A stretch of DNA of 64,000 nt, taken from NCBI RefSeq assembly GCF_002952775.1, contig NZ_CP025066.1, positions 2,914,001 through 2,978,000 on the forward strand. Reading direction: 5' to 3'. Made by a program: the position numbers and the translations under genes. Positions 1-7,852 of the stretch are shown piece after piece. This DNA comes from Halalkaliarchaeum desulfuricum. GTDB lineage: Archaea; Halobacteriota; Halobacteria; Halobacteriales; Haloferacaceae. Numbering within the stretch: position 1 is the stretch's first letter; each line of letters begins with the position of its first letter. The notes beneath the pieces are model-generated. The model had not been told where the DNA came from and did not search any database. It worked only from the letters and a program-made list of their open reading frames with translations.

Positions 1-797
1 AACAGCGCGAACGGGACGAAAAACAGCGCCAGTGTGAGTCCGGCGCCGAACGCGTCGAGTCCGAAGATGTCACGAAAGTAGTACACTCCAACGAGTGAGA
101 AGAAGCCGGCGGTGAGCCGGTCGACGAAGCCGAAGGCGTATGGGACCGACAGCTGTGGCCGGCTGGAAAGCCCAGAGAGCACCTCTCCGACGGGAATCGC
201 GCCGCCGGAGGCCCGGTCCGGGACGGTCGCCGCAAGCAACGCGACGGCAACCAGGGCGACCGCCCCGCCGTAGACGGGCGCGAGCGGATCGATCGTCGCG
301 AGCCCCCCACCGACGACGGCACCAAGGCCCGCCCCCGCTCCGATGGCGATCCCGGCGGCGCCCATGTTCCGACCGTGCCCCCCGGACAGATCCATCAGCA
401 TCGTGATCGAAAGGGAGAAAGCGCCGATCGTGAGCGCGCCGCCGAGCACGCGGACGAACAGGACGCCGCCGAATCCGACCTCCAGCGACGGAAGCGTTAC
501 CAACAACAGGTACGCGACCGCACCCCCCAGGGCGCCGGCCACGACGAGGGGGACCCGCCGCCCGAGCGCGTCGCTCGCGGCGCCCCACACCGTCGCGAAC
601 GCGACGAACGCGGCGAACTCCGCGACGAGGAACCACATCCCGGCGCGGATCCCCGGCGGTCCGCCGAGCGCCGCGATGACGTCCTCGACACCCGGATAAA
701 GCATGACCTGTGAGACCAACACGCCCCACACGACCATCGCGAGTTTCGCGCGCTCGCCCGGGAACTGCTCCCCTCCGACTGCATCGGCAGTGACCAC
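1..797 (-). CDS. MFS transporter, 3' end outside window
   Basis: Reading the minus strand from a GTG at 797 gives a continuous hydrophobic frame to the window edge, about 265 residues. A GAGG sits 9 bases before the GTG and an in-frame TAG at 824-822 blocks extension, which fixes the start. The protein has repeated membrane helices and an MFS loop motif (ASDALGRRVPL, between helices 2 and 3), so it is a secondary transporter of the major facilitator superfamily. The substrate cannot be told. The C-terminal part lies beyond the window. Confidence 0.8.
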   Translation of the reverse strand, partial: MVTADAVGGEQFPGERAKLAMVVWGVLVSQVMLYPGVEDVIAALGGPPGIRAGMWFLVAEFAAFVAFATVWGAASDALGRRVPLVVAGALGGAVAYLLLVTLPSLEVGFGGVLFVRVLGGALTIGAFSLSITMLMDLSGGHGRNMGAAGIAIGAGAGLGAVVGGGLATIDPLAPVYGGAVALVAVALLAATVPDRASGGAIPVGEVLSGLSSRPQLSVPYAFGFVDRLTAGFFSLVGVYYFRDIFGLDAFGAGLTLALFFVPFAL

Positions 798-895
798 GGT
801 ATCTTCCTCTGTTAGGGAGGGCTACATAAAGGTAGTTTCGTCGGCGCTTCCGAACGATCCTCGAACGGTCGATCGACGATCGTCGACCGGCTCGC

Positions 896-1162
896 TCAGA
901 TGCGCCCGACGTTCTCGACGGAGACGGATTCGACGTCGTCGACGCCCGCGAACGCCTCCTCGACGGCTTCGGTGCCGCCAGCGTCGTCGGGGACGATCAC
1001 TGTCGGGAGCAACGCGACCAGGCCGAACGCGACGTCGTCGCGTTCGAACCCCTTGATCTTTGCACCCTCCGGAAGCGCGGCCTCGAGTCGCTCCTGGAGC
1101 GAATCGAGATCGACCTCCGGGCTCTGCGGCATGACCTTGAGTTTGGCTGCGACCTTCCCCAT
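896..1162 (-). CDS. ef1b: Elongation factor 1-beta (aEF1B)
   Basis: This 88-residue protein has the archaeal EF1-beta form: N-terminal [18 protein letters not shown], a helix of the type [15 protein letters not shown], and the central [18 protein letters not shown] strand. It is the guanine nucleotide exchange factor for aEF1A in translation elongation. The length is normal for archaea, which keep only the catalytic exchange domain. It starts 2 bases after the stop of the zinc-ribbon gene upstream, so the two share one transcript, an arrangement common in haloarchaea. Confidence 0.95.
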   Translation of the reverse strand: MGKVAAKLKVMPQSPEVDLDSLQERLEAALPEGAKIKGFERDDVAFGLVALLPTVIVPDDAGGTEAVEEAFAGVDDVESVSVENVGRI

Positions 1163-1164
1163 GG

Positions 1165-1344
1165 TCAGGGCCCCCTGAACTCACAGTCGGGACACTCGTA
1201 GAGGTTGCTCTGTTTTCGACATTTCGCACACCGGCTGACCTCGGTGCCGCAGACCGGACAGTCGAACGTGGCCGCGTTCTTGCCGGACACGCGGATGCCA
1301 CAGGAAACGCAGTGTCGCGCTTCCCGTTGGTGGCTCTGGCTCAT
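1165..1344 (-). CDS. Small zinc-ribbon (RNA-binding type) protein
   Basis: A 59-residue protein starting [12 protein letters not shown] at 1344. Four Cys pairs (CVSC, CPVC, CAKC, CPDC) form two zinc ribbons, as in the HVO_2753-type haloarchaeal micro-proteins. The longer frame to 1419 is rejected because a TATA box at 1365-1375 lies about 25 bases before the internal ATG, which gives a leaderless start. It is the first gene of the ef1b operon, which supports a role near translation or RNA binding. The function is inferred from the family. Confidence 0.9.
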   Translation of the reverse strand: MSQSHQREARHCVSCGIRVSGKNAATFDCPVCGTEVSRCAKCRKQSNLYECPDCEFRGP

Positions 1345-1364
1345 ACAGGTGTAAACCCGCGCGC

Positions 1365-1375
1365 TGCTTTTAACG
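1365..1375 (-). promoter_or_regulatory. TATA box of zinc-ribbon/ef1b operon
   Basis: The minus-strand sequence CCGTTAAAAGC is centred about 26 bases before the ATG at 1344, the spacing of a haloarchaeal leaderless promoter. Confidence 0.6.
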
Positions 1376-1427
1376 GTTGTCTTTGGCAGCGACGACGAAG
1401 TCCGAGCCCCATACCGCAACCCGTGGT

Positions 1428-1437
1428 CATATAACTA
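1428..1437 (+). promoter_or_regulatory. TATA box of wHTH regulator
   Basis: CATATAACT lies about 30 bases before the ATG at 1465 and suits a leaderless transcript. Confidence 0.5.
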
Positions 1438-1464
1438 CGCGGCCCTGACTGATCGGTAACGCGA

Positions 1465-2010
1465 ATGAGCCAGGTGAGGCGACGCATCGCCGAGTACGTG
1501 CGTTCGAACCCCGGCGTCCACTTCAGCGCCATCGTCCGGGAGCTGGATCTCGCCACCGGACAGACGCAGTACCATCTGCGGAAGCTCCTGCGTCGGGGCG
1601 AGGTCACGGCCGAGGAGCGACACGGGCAGACCCACTACTTCGATGACGGATACGACGACTGGGAGCGGGCCGCGATCACGCTGCTGCGCAGGGAGACCGA
1701 CCGGGCGATCGTCGCGCTCGTGCTCGAAGCGGAGTCGATCGCCCCGGACGCGATCGCGACGCGACTCGACGTCGCCAGAAGCACCGTCGAGTGGCACCTC
1801 GACCGACTGACCGAAGAGCGCGTGCTCGAGAAACGGTACGACTCGAAGGGTCGAGTCACGGTCGTCGCCGTCGACCCCGAGAGGACCCGAACGTTGCTTT
1901 CGACGCTCGACCCCGGCGTCGCCGACCGGCTCGTCGATCGGTTCACGCGGCTGGTCGACGGGGCGATGACCGTAGACGATGTCGACTCCGGACACCTCGA
2001 CTCCGAGTGA
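1465..2010 (+). CDS. Winged-helix transcriptional regulator with two HTH units
   Basis: The 181-residue protein has an N-terminal winged helix (about residues 5-55; NPGVHFSAIVRELDLATGQ, then a recognition helix TQYHLRKLL). A second HTH follows at about 85-130 (IATRLDVARSTVEWHLDRL). The double-wHTH layout is common in haloarchaeal regulators of the Bat/MarR-like classes that lack a sensor domain. No ligand-binding domain is visible. It is divergent from ef1b and upstream of cdc48; its targets are unknown. Confidence 0.85.
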   Translation: MSQVRRRIAEYVRSNPGVHFSAIVRELDLATGQTQYHLRKLLRRGEVTAEERHGQTHYFDDGYDDWERAAITLLRRETDRAIVALVLEAESIAPDAIATRLDVARSTVEWHLDRLTEERVLEKRYDSKGRVTVVAVDPERTRTLLSTLDPGVADRLVDRFTRLVDGAMTVDDVDSGHLDSE

Positions 2011-2068
2011 ACGGGCGAGGAAAAACGCGACGGCAAGCGTTTAGCCCGGCGAGAACCAACCGAATGCC

Positions 2069-4285
2069 ATGAGCGAGGAGTTCCTGGAACTCACCGTCCG
2101 GGGCGCACAGAAGCGCGACGCCGGGCGGGGGATCGCCCGGCTCCCGGAGTCGGCACGCCGGGCGCTGGGCGTCTTGAGCGGCGACACGGTGGTCGTCGAG
2201 GGGGAGCAAACCGCGGTCGCGAAGGTGTGGCCGGGCGGGGCGAACGTCGACGACGGCGAGGTCCGGATCGACGCCGACACCCGTGCGAACGCCGGCGCGA
2301 AGATCGGCGAGACGGTCCGGCTGTCTACCGTGTCGGTGACGAACGCGAAACGCGTCGTCCTCGACGCGCCGGCGGAACTGGCCTCCGTCGACGTGACCAG
2401 GGAGGCGATCGAGCGCGCGCTCGCCAGGGAACTTCGCGACCGACCGCTCCGAACGGGCGAACAGGTCCACGTCGAACGGCTCGGCGGGATCCGGTTTCTC
2501 GTCAGCGAGACGGTTCCCTCCGGGACCGTCCGGGTCGCCGACTCCACCGATGTCGAACTCGAATACCGCCAGCCGGACGCCGAAGCGTCGAAACAGGGAA
2601 GCCGGAGCGAACGAAGCTCGGAGGCGGGCGTCGCCGACCGAACCGGCGAGGGGGACGACACCGGAGGCCGGATAACGCCGACACCGCCGCCGACGACTGG
2701 GGTCACCTACGAAGACATCGGCGGGCTCGACGAGGAGCTCGACCTGGTCCGGGAGATGATCGAACTCCCGCTGTCGGAGCCGGAGGTGTTCGCCAGACTC
2801 GGCGTCGAACCGCCAAAGGGCGTCCTCTTGCACGGCCCGCCAGGAACCGGAAAGACGCTGATCGCCCGCGCGGTGGCAAACGAGGTGGACGCCACGTTTA
2901 TCACGATCGACGGCCCGGAGATCATGTCGAAGTACAAGGGCGAAAGCGAAGAGCGGCTCCGGGAGGTGTTCCAGGAGGCGGAGGCGGAGGCGCCCGCGAT
3001 CGTCTTCTTCGACGAACTCGACTCGATCGCCGGGAAACGCGACGACGGCGGCGACGTCGAAAACCGGGTGGTCGGCCAGCTCCTCTCGCTGATGGACGGG
3101 CTCGACGCCAGGGGCGACGTGATCGTCATCGGCGCGACCAACCGGGTGGACACACTGGATCCCGCCCTCCGGCGCGGCGGACGGTTCGACAGGGAGATCC
3201 AGATCGGCGTCCCCGGGGAGGCGGGCCGCCGGGAGATCCTCGACGTCCACACCCGTCGGATGCCGCTCGCCGATGACGTCGACGTCGACAGGCTCGCCGC
3301 CCGGACCCACGGGTTCGTCGGCGCCGACCTCGAGAGCCTGGTCAAAGAGGCGGCGATGACGGCGCTGCGCCGGGCCCGGGACGCGAGCAGATCGCTGACG
3401 GACGTGAAGGTGGAAAAGCGGGACTTCGAGGCCGCGATGGCGGCCGTCGAACCCAGCGCCATGCGGGAACACGTCGCCGAGACCCCCTCGACGGGGTTCG
3501 ACGATGTCGGCGGCCTCGAGGACGCCAAACGCAAGCTCGAACGCGCGGTGACCTGGCCGCTCACGTACGCGCCGCTTTTCGAGGCCGCGAACACGACACC
3601 CCCGACGGGAATCCTGCTGTACGGCCCGCCCGGGACCGGAAAGACCCTGCTTGCGCGGGCGATCGCCGGCGAAAGCGAGGTGAACTTCATTCGGGTCGAC
3701 GGTCCCGAACTGCTCGATCGATACGTCGGGGAGTCCGAAAAGGCCGTCCGGGAGGTGTTCGAACGCGCCAGGCAGGCCGCACCGAGCATCCTCTTTTTCG
3801 ACGAGATCGACGCCGTCGCCGGCGACCGTGACGCGCTCGGCTCCGACTCCGGGGTGGGCGAACGCGTCGTCTCCCAGCTCCTGACCGAGCTCGATCGCAC
3901 CGCCGACAACCCCAATCTGGTGGTGCTGGCGGCGACGAACCGCCGGGACGTGCTCGACGAGGCCCTGCTCCGGCCGGGACGTCTCGAAACCCACGTCGAG
4001 GTTCCGAACCCGGACAGGGACGCGAGACATGCGATCCTCGAGGTGCACACCCGCGGGAAGCCGCTCGCCGAGGACGTCGATCTGGGCGAGATCGCCGAGG
4101 AAACCGACGGCTACTCCGGCGCGGATCTCACGGCCGTCTGTCGGGAGGCTGCGCTGCTCGCGATCCAGAAGATCGCCGACAGCTACGAGGGTACCGAGGC
4201 GAACGAACACGCCGAGGAGCTGCTACTCACGGCCGACCACTTCCAGGTCGCACTCGAGGCCGTGGGACCGTTTGACGCCGAATAA
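2069..4285 (+). CDS. cdc48: Cdc48/VCP-type AAA+ ATPase
   Basis: A 738-residue archaeal Cdc48. The N-terminal double-psi barrel domain (about residues 1-190) is followed by two AAA+ modules. D1 has Walker A GPPGTGKT near residue 257 and Walker B IVFFDELDS. D2 has a second GPPGTGKT near 518 and ILFFDEIDA, with arginine-finger segments after each. It forms hexameric rings that unfold proteins for degradation or complex disassembly. A linker rich in T, P and G (about residues 190-215) separates N-domain and D1. The length is normal. A TATA-like GCGTTTAGCC lies about 27 bases before the ATG. Confidence 0.97.
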   Translation: MSEEFLELTVRGAQKRDAGRGIARLPESARRALGVLSGDTVVVEGEQTAVAKVWPGGANVDDGEVRIDADTRANAGAKIGETVRLSTVSVTNAKRVVLDAPAELASVDVTREAIERALARELRDRPLRTGEQVHVERLGGIRFLVSETVPSGTVRVADSTDVELEYRQPDAEASKQGSRSERSSEAGVADRTGEGDDTGGRITPTPPPTTGVTYEDIGGLDEELDLVREMIELPLSEPEVFARLGVEPPKGVLLHGPPGTGKTLIARAVANEVDATFITIDGPEIMSKYKGESEERLREVFQEAEAEAPAIVFFDELDSIAGKRDDGGDVENRVVGQLLSLMDGLDARGDVIVIGATNRVDTLDPALRRGGRFDREIQIGVPGEAGRREILDVHTRRMPLADDVDVDRLAARTHGFVGADLESLVKEAAMTALRRARDASRSLTDVKVEKRDFEAAMAAVEPSAMREHVAETPSTGFDDVGGLEDAKRKLERAVTWPLTYAPLFEAANTTPPTGILLYGPPGTGKTLLARAIAGESEVNFIRVDGPELLDRYVGESEKAVREVFERARQAAPSILFFDEIDAVAGDRDALGSDSGVGERVVSQLLTELDRTADNPNLVVLAATNRRDVLDEALLRPGRLETHVEVPNPDRDARHAILEVHTRGKPLAEDVDLGEIAEETDGYSGADLTAVCREAALLAIQKIADSYEGTEANEHAEELLLTADHFQVALEAVGPFDAE

Positions 4286-4321
4286 CGCGGTGAGACCCTC
4301 TACTGCAGCTAACGACCGGTT

Positions 4322-5500
4322 TCAATTCGTGCTGACGATTTTGACGACGTCGCCCTCCGAGAGCTCGTATTCGTCGGAGATCCGTCGCTCAGACTTCGCG
4401 TCGACGGCGTGGAGGTAGCTCTCGCCGATGTCGGTGTGGATCTCGAAGGCGAGATCCCGGGGGGTCGAGCCCCGCGGGAGCAGGTGGGCGTCCGGGAGCA
4501 CGTTCCCCTGTGCGTCGGTCCACTTGCCGGCGTCCTGGACGGGATACACGGTGATCACGTCCAGCAGATCGTAGACGGCGGTGTTCAGTGCTTCCTGCAC
4601 GCCGGTACCGCCGTACTCGTCGATCAGTTCGCGAACGGTTTCTAGTCCGGCACGCTGGGCGTCGGTGAGCTCTCCGGTGAGCTCGAAGGAGTCGTCGCCC
4701 GGGTCGTACTCGACGGCACTCGCCCGTGAGGCCCGGCGCAACGCGAGTTCGCCCTCCGCAGACGCCGGCATCACCGGTCGGTTCGCCTCGAGAAGCCGCG
4801 TTAGGTTCTCCTCCGGGGCGATGTCGGCTTTGTTCGCCACCAGCACCAGCGGTTTCGTCTGTCGGCGGACCGCCCGGGCAAGCGTCTCCCGGTGGTCGTC
4901 CGTCCAGTTTTTGGGGTCGTCGGGGTAGTCGAACTCACGGAGGACGGCGCCGACGTCGGCCTCGGTTGCGCCGAACCCGGTGAGCATCTCGGTCAGCGCC
5001 TCGTCGATGTCGAAGTTCGGCGACCGGGACTTTCGCTCGACCGACTCCCAGTTGCGATCGACGATTCCGACGAGCCACCGGTCCATCTCCTCTTCGATGA
5101 AGTCGACCTCATCCAGTGGGTCGTACGTACCGATGTCGACGGGTTCCCCTTCGGCGTTCGTGCCGCCGGAGGCGTCGACGACGTTGAGGATGACGTCGGC
5201 GTTGGTAAGTTGATCGAGGAACTGGTTTCCGAGCCCTTTCCCCTCGTGGGCGCCGGGGACGAGCCCGGCGACGTCGACGAGTTCGACCGGGACGTAGCGC
5301 TTGCCGTTTCGACACCGCTCGTTCCCGCATCCGGAGTCGAGATCGAGACACGGGCACTCCGTCCGGACGTGTGCGATCCCGCGGTTGGCATCGATCGTCG
5401 TAAATGGGTAGTTGCCGACGTCGACGTCTGCCATCGTCGCCGCCGTGAAGAACGTGGACTTGCCGGCGTTGGGCTTGCCCGCGAGTGCGACCGTGATCAT
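4322..5500 (-). CDS. ychF: YchF/OBG-type ATPase/GTPase with TGS domain
   Basis: The start at 5500 (MITVALAGKPNAGKST) places the P-loop at residues 8-16, as in all members. The longer frame to 5593 adds only arginine-rich shadow sequence. The protein carries a Cys-rich insertion (CPCLDLDSGC...C) in the G domain, an ANKAD G4 motif, and a C-terminal TGS domain (about 310-392). Archaeal YchF binds ribosomes. Its ATG overlaps the TGA of the upstream small gene, so the pair is translationally coupled. Confidence 0.93.
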   Translation of the reverse strand: MITVALAGKPNAGKSTFFTAATMADVDVGNYPFTTIDANRGIAHVRTECPCLDLDSGCGNERCRNGKRYVPVELVDVAGLVPGAHEGKGLGNQFLDQLTNADVILNVVDASGGTNAEGEPVDIGTYDPLDEVDFIEEEMDRWLVGIVDRNWESVERKSRSPNFDIDEALTEMLTGFGATEADVGAVLREFDYPDDPKNWTDDHRETLARAVRRQTKPLVLVANKADIAPEENLTRLLEANRPVMPASAEGELALRRASRASAVEYDPGDDSFELTGELTDAQRAGLETVRELIDEYGGTGVQEALNTAVYDLLDVITVYPVQDAGKWTDAQGNVLPDAHLLPRGSTPRDLAFEIHTDIGESYLHAVDAKSERRISDEYELSEGDVVKIVSTN

Positions 5501-5694
5501 CGGATGATGTCCGTCACGCGCCGGGGTTCCCCGGACAGCTCCGGTTCGGGCTCGACCAGCTTGATGACCTCGTGATCGGTGACGTCGGGCCAATCTTTCC
5601 CCGTCGCCTCCTCAATCATCTCCTTGTCGAGCCTGAACTCCGTCCCCTCGTACACGACGTCGACGCCGTCCTCGTCGAAGGAGAGAATCGTCAT
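5497..5694 (-). CDS. Conserved haloarchaeal small protein (DUF5800-like)
   Basis: A 65-residue acidic protein with the pattern SFDEDGVDVVYEGTEFRLDK, then EEATGKDWPDVTDHEV. This matches my memory of the haloarchaeal DUF5800 family; the family name should be checked by search. It has no membrane segment and no Cys. It sits between the P-loop gene (9-base gap) and ychF (4-base ATGA overlap). No function is known. Confidence 0.8.
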   Translation of the reverse strand: MTILSFDEDGVDVVYEGTEFRLDKEMIEEATGKDWPDVTDHEVIKLVEPEPELSGEPRRVTDIIR

Positions 5695-5703
5695 AGCAGT
5701 CCC

Positions 5704-6615
5704 TTATCGCCGATCCGGTTTAACCTGTTCGAGAACCGCCTCGTAGGCGTCGGCGTACGCCTCGGCTATCCCGCCCGGGTCCGCGCGAACCCCGGACGGG
5801 AGCGCAGGGAGCTCCCGGGTCGCGACCGGCTCGACCATCTCCGCGACGCGCCCGGTGCGTTCCTCGAGGCGACCCTCCCGTGGACTCCCGCTCGCGACCG
5901 ACCGGGCTCGAAGCCACCGATCGCCGCGGTACACGCGCAGCCGCGTCGGCGCCACCGCCGCGACAACGTCGAGTTCGAGGACCTCCCGCAGGTTTTCGAG
6001 GGGAACAGCGATGTCTCCATACGACTCGATGACGACCGGCCGGGTTCCGGCCGCCTTTCTGATCCGTTCAGCCAGCCGTTCGAACGCCGGGAGATGCAAC
6101 TCCCGCATGGCCGCGTTGAACTCGACGACCGACCCCACCCGCCGGGCGTCCGCGAGGGGCAATCGCTCGGAGATTGGAGCTGGAATCAGTCCGTCCGCCT
6201 CGGCGGCGCCGTTGACCAGATACCTCGTCTCCCCGTCGGGCGTCACGCGGTCGACGAGCGCGGTGCGGTCCGCCTCCCCCAGAGTCCCGGTCCGACCGGG
6301 AGTCGGACGCCACAGGCGATGAACCGGGTTGAGACGTTCGATCGCTCCGGGCCCTCCGGGCGATTCGGTTGTACCTGAGACGTCGGCCAAACGTGCCGCG
6401 TCCTTGCCGTAGAGCCGCCGTTCGTCGGTTGCGGCGCGGACGTCGTCGTGGTCGAACCAGTAGTCGTTGCCCGCTCGGGGTTTGAATCCGATGGGCGACG
6501 GATCCGCCTCGGCTACTGTCCTCCCGAGACGGTCGAGCAGCCCGACCGAAAACGTCGTCTTGCCGGCGTCGACTCTCGCGTCGCCCACGACCAGTACCGT
6601 CGGCTGTGAACTCAT
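5704..6615 (-). CDS. P-loop NTPase of unknown role
   Basis: The 303-residue protein starts with a beta strand and a deviant Walker A (VVGDARVDAGKTTFSVGLL, residues 7-25), close in form to SIMIBI-class ATPases such as dethiobiotin synthetase or CobQ-like proteins. The middle (GFKPRAGNDYWFDHDD, then VVIESYGDIAVPL) suggests bound substrate contacts and a Walker B-like strand. It is the second gene of the 6954-to-4322 operon that ends in ychF. No specific reaction can be assigned; a haloarchaeal ATPase with a role linked to its neighbours is the fairest call. Confidence 0.75.
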   Translation of the reverse strand: MSSQPTVLVVGDARVDAGKTTFSVGLLDRLGRTVAEADPSPIGFKPRAGNDYWFDHDDVRAATDERRLYGKDAARLADVSGTTESPGGPGAIERLNPVHRLWRPTPGRTGTLGEADRTALVDRVTPDGETRYLVNGAAEADGLIPAPISERLPLADARRVGSVVEFNAAMRELHLPAFERLAERIRKAAGTRPVVIESYGDIAVPLENLREVLELDVVAAVAPTRLRVYRGDRWLRARSVASGSPREGRLEERTGRVAEMVEPVATRELPALPSGVRADPGGIAEAYADAYEAVLEQVKPDRR

Positions 6616-6642
6616 CGGAGACAGTTCCTCGACGTGGATCGT

Positions 6643-6954
6643 TCAGTCGTCGTCCCCGGACCGCTCGGCGAACCGCTCGCGGTCGGCGTCGGTCTTGAGG
6701 CCGTAGTAGCCCGGTTCACCCTCGTCGCCGGGTTCGGCGACCACGAGGTCGTCGGCGTGGACCATCACCCACGGGATCGCCCAGTCGAGCAACACCCCCT
6801 CGGTGGCGTCGTCGAGCTCCGCGTCCGGCTCCAGCTCCTGGAGGAGCCGTGCGATCTCCGGAACCGTATACAGTTCGTCGGGGTCGAGAAGCTCCTCTGG
6901 GGTGTAGAAGTCGCAGGGATACAGACGGTCGGTTTCGGACTTCGGCTTCGGCAT
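6643..6954 (-). CDS. Conserved haloarchaeal hypothetical (DUF5827-like)
   Basis: A 103-residue acidic protein, first gene of the ychF operon. It reads PCDFYTPEELLDPDELYTVPEIARLLQ, then a hydrophobic patch (LLDWAIPWVMVHADDLVV) and YYGLKTDADRERF. The domain name is from memory and uncertain. A TATA box (6977-6988) about 27 bases before the ATG gives a leaderless start. Confidence 0.75.
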   Translation of the reverse strand: MPKPKSETDRLYPCDFYTPEELLDPDELYTVPEIARLLQELEPDAELDDATEGVLLDWAIPWVMVHADDLVVAEPGDEGEPGYYGLKTDADRERFAERSGDDD

Positions 6955-6976
6955 GCGACCGGCTATGGGTCGTGGA

Positions 6977-6988
6977 CCGATAAAAATG
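6977..6988 (-). promoter_or_regulatory. TATA box of the 6954-4322 operon
   Basis: The minus strand reads CATTTTTATCGG here, about 27 bases upstream of the ATG at 6954. Confidence 0.55.
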
Positions 6989-7013
6989 CGAGGTCGCTGT
7001 GTCGTCGCAGCGT

Positions 7014-7060
7014 CGACGATCGGAGTCGATCACCGACGATCGGAGTCGATCGCCGACGAC
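7014..7060. repeat. 20-bp tandem repeat, about 2.3 copies
   Basis: Two near-identical 20-bp units (7014-7033 and 7034-7053, one mismatch) and a partial third lie just beyond the stop of sod. Each contains CGATCGGAGTCGATC. Confidence 0.8.
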
Positions 7061-7078
7061 CAGCGGTCGGCTACCGAC

Positions 7079-7681
7079 TCACTCGAACAGCTCGACGGCC
7101 TCTTCACAGCGCCGGGCCGGCTCCTCCCAGTCGACGACCTCGAAGAAGTTCTCGATGAACTCTCCGCGGGCCGGACCGTAGTCGTGATAGTAGGAGTGCT
7201 CCCAGACGTCCAGCGCCAGGATCGGGTGGCCGCCCCAGATCGCGCCCTGGTCGTGCTTGTCGACGACGACGTTTCGAAGCTGGTTCGAGAACGTATCGTA
7301 CACCAGAAGCGCCCAGCCGGAGGCGCCCTTCGCGGCCGCCTCGAACTCGCCGCGCCACGCCTCGTAGGAGCCGAAGTCCTCCTCGATTCGCTCGCGGAGC
7401 GCGCCCGTCGGCTCGTCGCCGCCGTCGGGGCTCATGTTCTGCCAGAACAGGTCGTGCAGGATGTGCCCCGAAGAGTTGTGCGTGACCGAACGGATCGCGC
7501 CCGCGGACGACGAGAAGTCGCCCGCCTCGCGGTTCGCCTCCAGCTCTTCTTCGGCGCTGTTCCAGCCGTTCACGTAGCTTTGATGGTGGGTGTCGTGGTG
7601 CCACTTCAGCACCTGTTCGGAGAGGTGCGGTTCGAGTGCGTCGTAGTCGTACGGTAACGGATCGAGTTCGTAATCAGTCAT
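7079..7681 (-). CDS. sod: Superoxide dismutase (Mn/Fe family)
   Basis: The 200-residue protein has the Mn/Fe SOD signatures in order: the N-terminal ligand region KWHHDTHHQSYV (about 27-37), SGHILHDLFW (about 71-82), and the metal-binding DVWEHSYYHDYG (about 160-171). It disproportionates superoxide in the cytoplasm; haloarchaeal members usually use Mn. The length is normal. A TATA-like box at 7717-7727 lies about 40 bases upstream. Confidence 0.96.
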   Translation of the reverse strand: MTDYELDPLPYDYDALEPHLSEQVLKWHHDTHHQSYVNGWNSAEEELEANREAGDFSSSAGAIRSVTHNSSGHILHDLFWQNMSPDGGDEPTGALRERIEEDFGSYEAWRGEFEAAAKGASGWALLVYDTFSNQLRNVVVDKHDQGAIWGGHPILALDVWEHSYYHDYGPARGEFIENFFEVVDWEEPARRCEEAVELFE

Positions 7682-7716
7682 ACTGTCTCACCGAGTGTGT
7701 ACACGGACGGAATCCT

Positions 7717-7727
7717 GTTAAATATTG
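7717..7727 (-). promoter_or_regulatory. TATA box of sod
   Basis: The minus strand reads CAATATTTAAC, the only AT-rich run upstream of sod; predicted start of RNA near 7696. Confidence 0.5.
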
Positions 7728-7852
7728 AGGATAGGGATGTTACCACACAACAGAGAGGAGTAACTGATTGCGGTTACATCAAAGCGGCCATTGACGCAAC
7801 GAGTTACGGTTCCCCGGCCCGAATAAACTGGCACTCTCGATTACATCAGCGA

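Noticed and set aside
1943-4210. Very long open frame antisense to cdc48
   Set aside because: It mirrors the codon periodicity of the GC-rich cdc48 gene, has no recognisable domains and no promoter. Similar antisense frames lie over ppc (25334-27082), the glycosyltransferases and E2.
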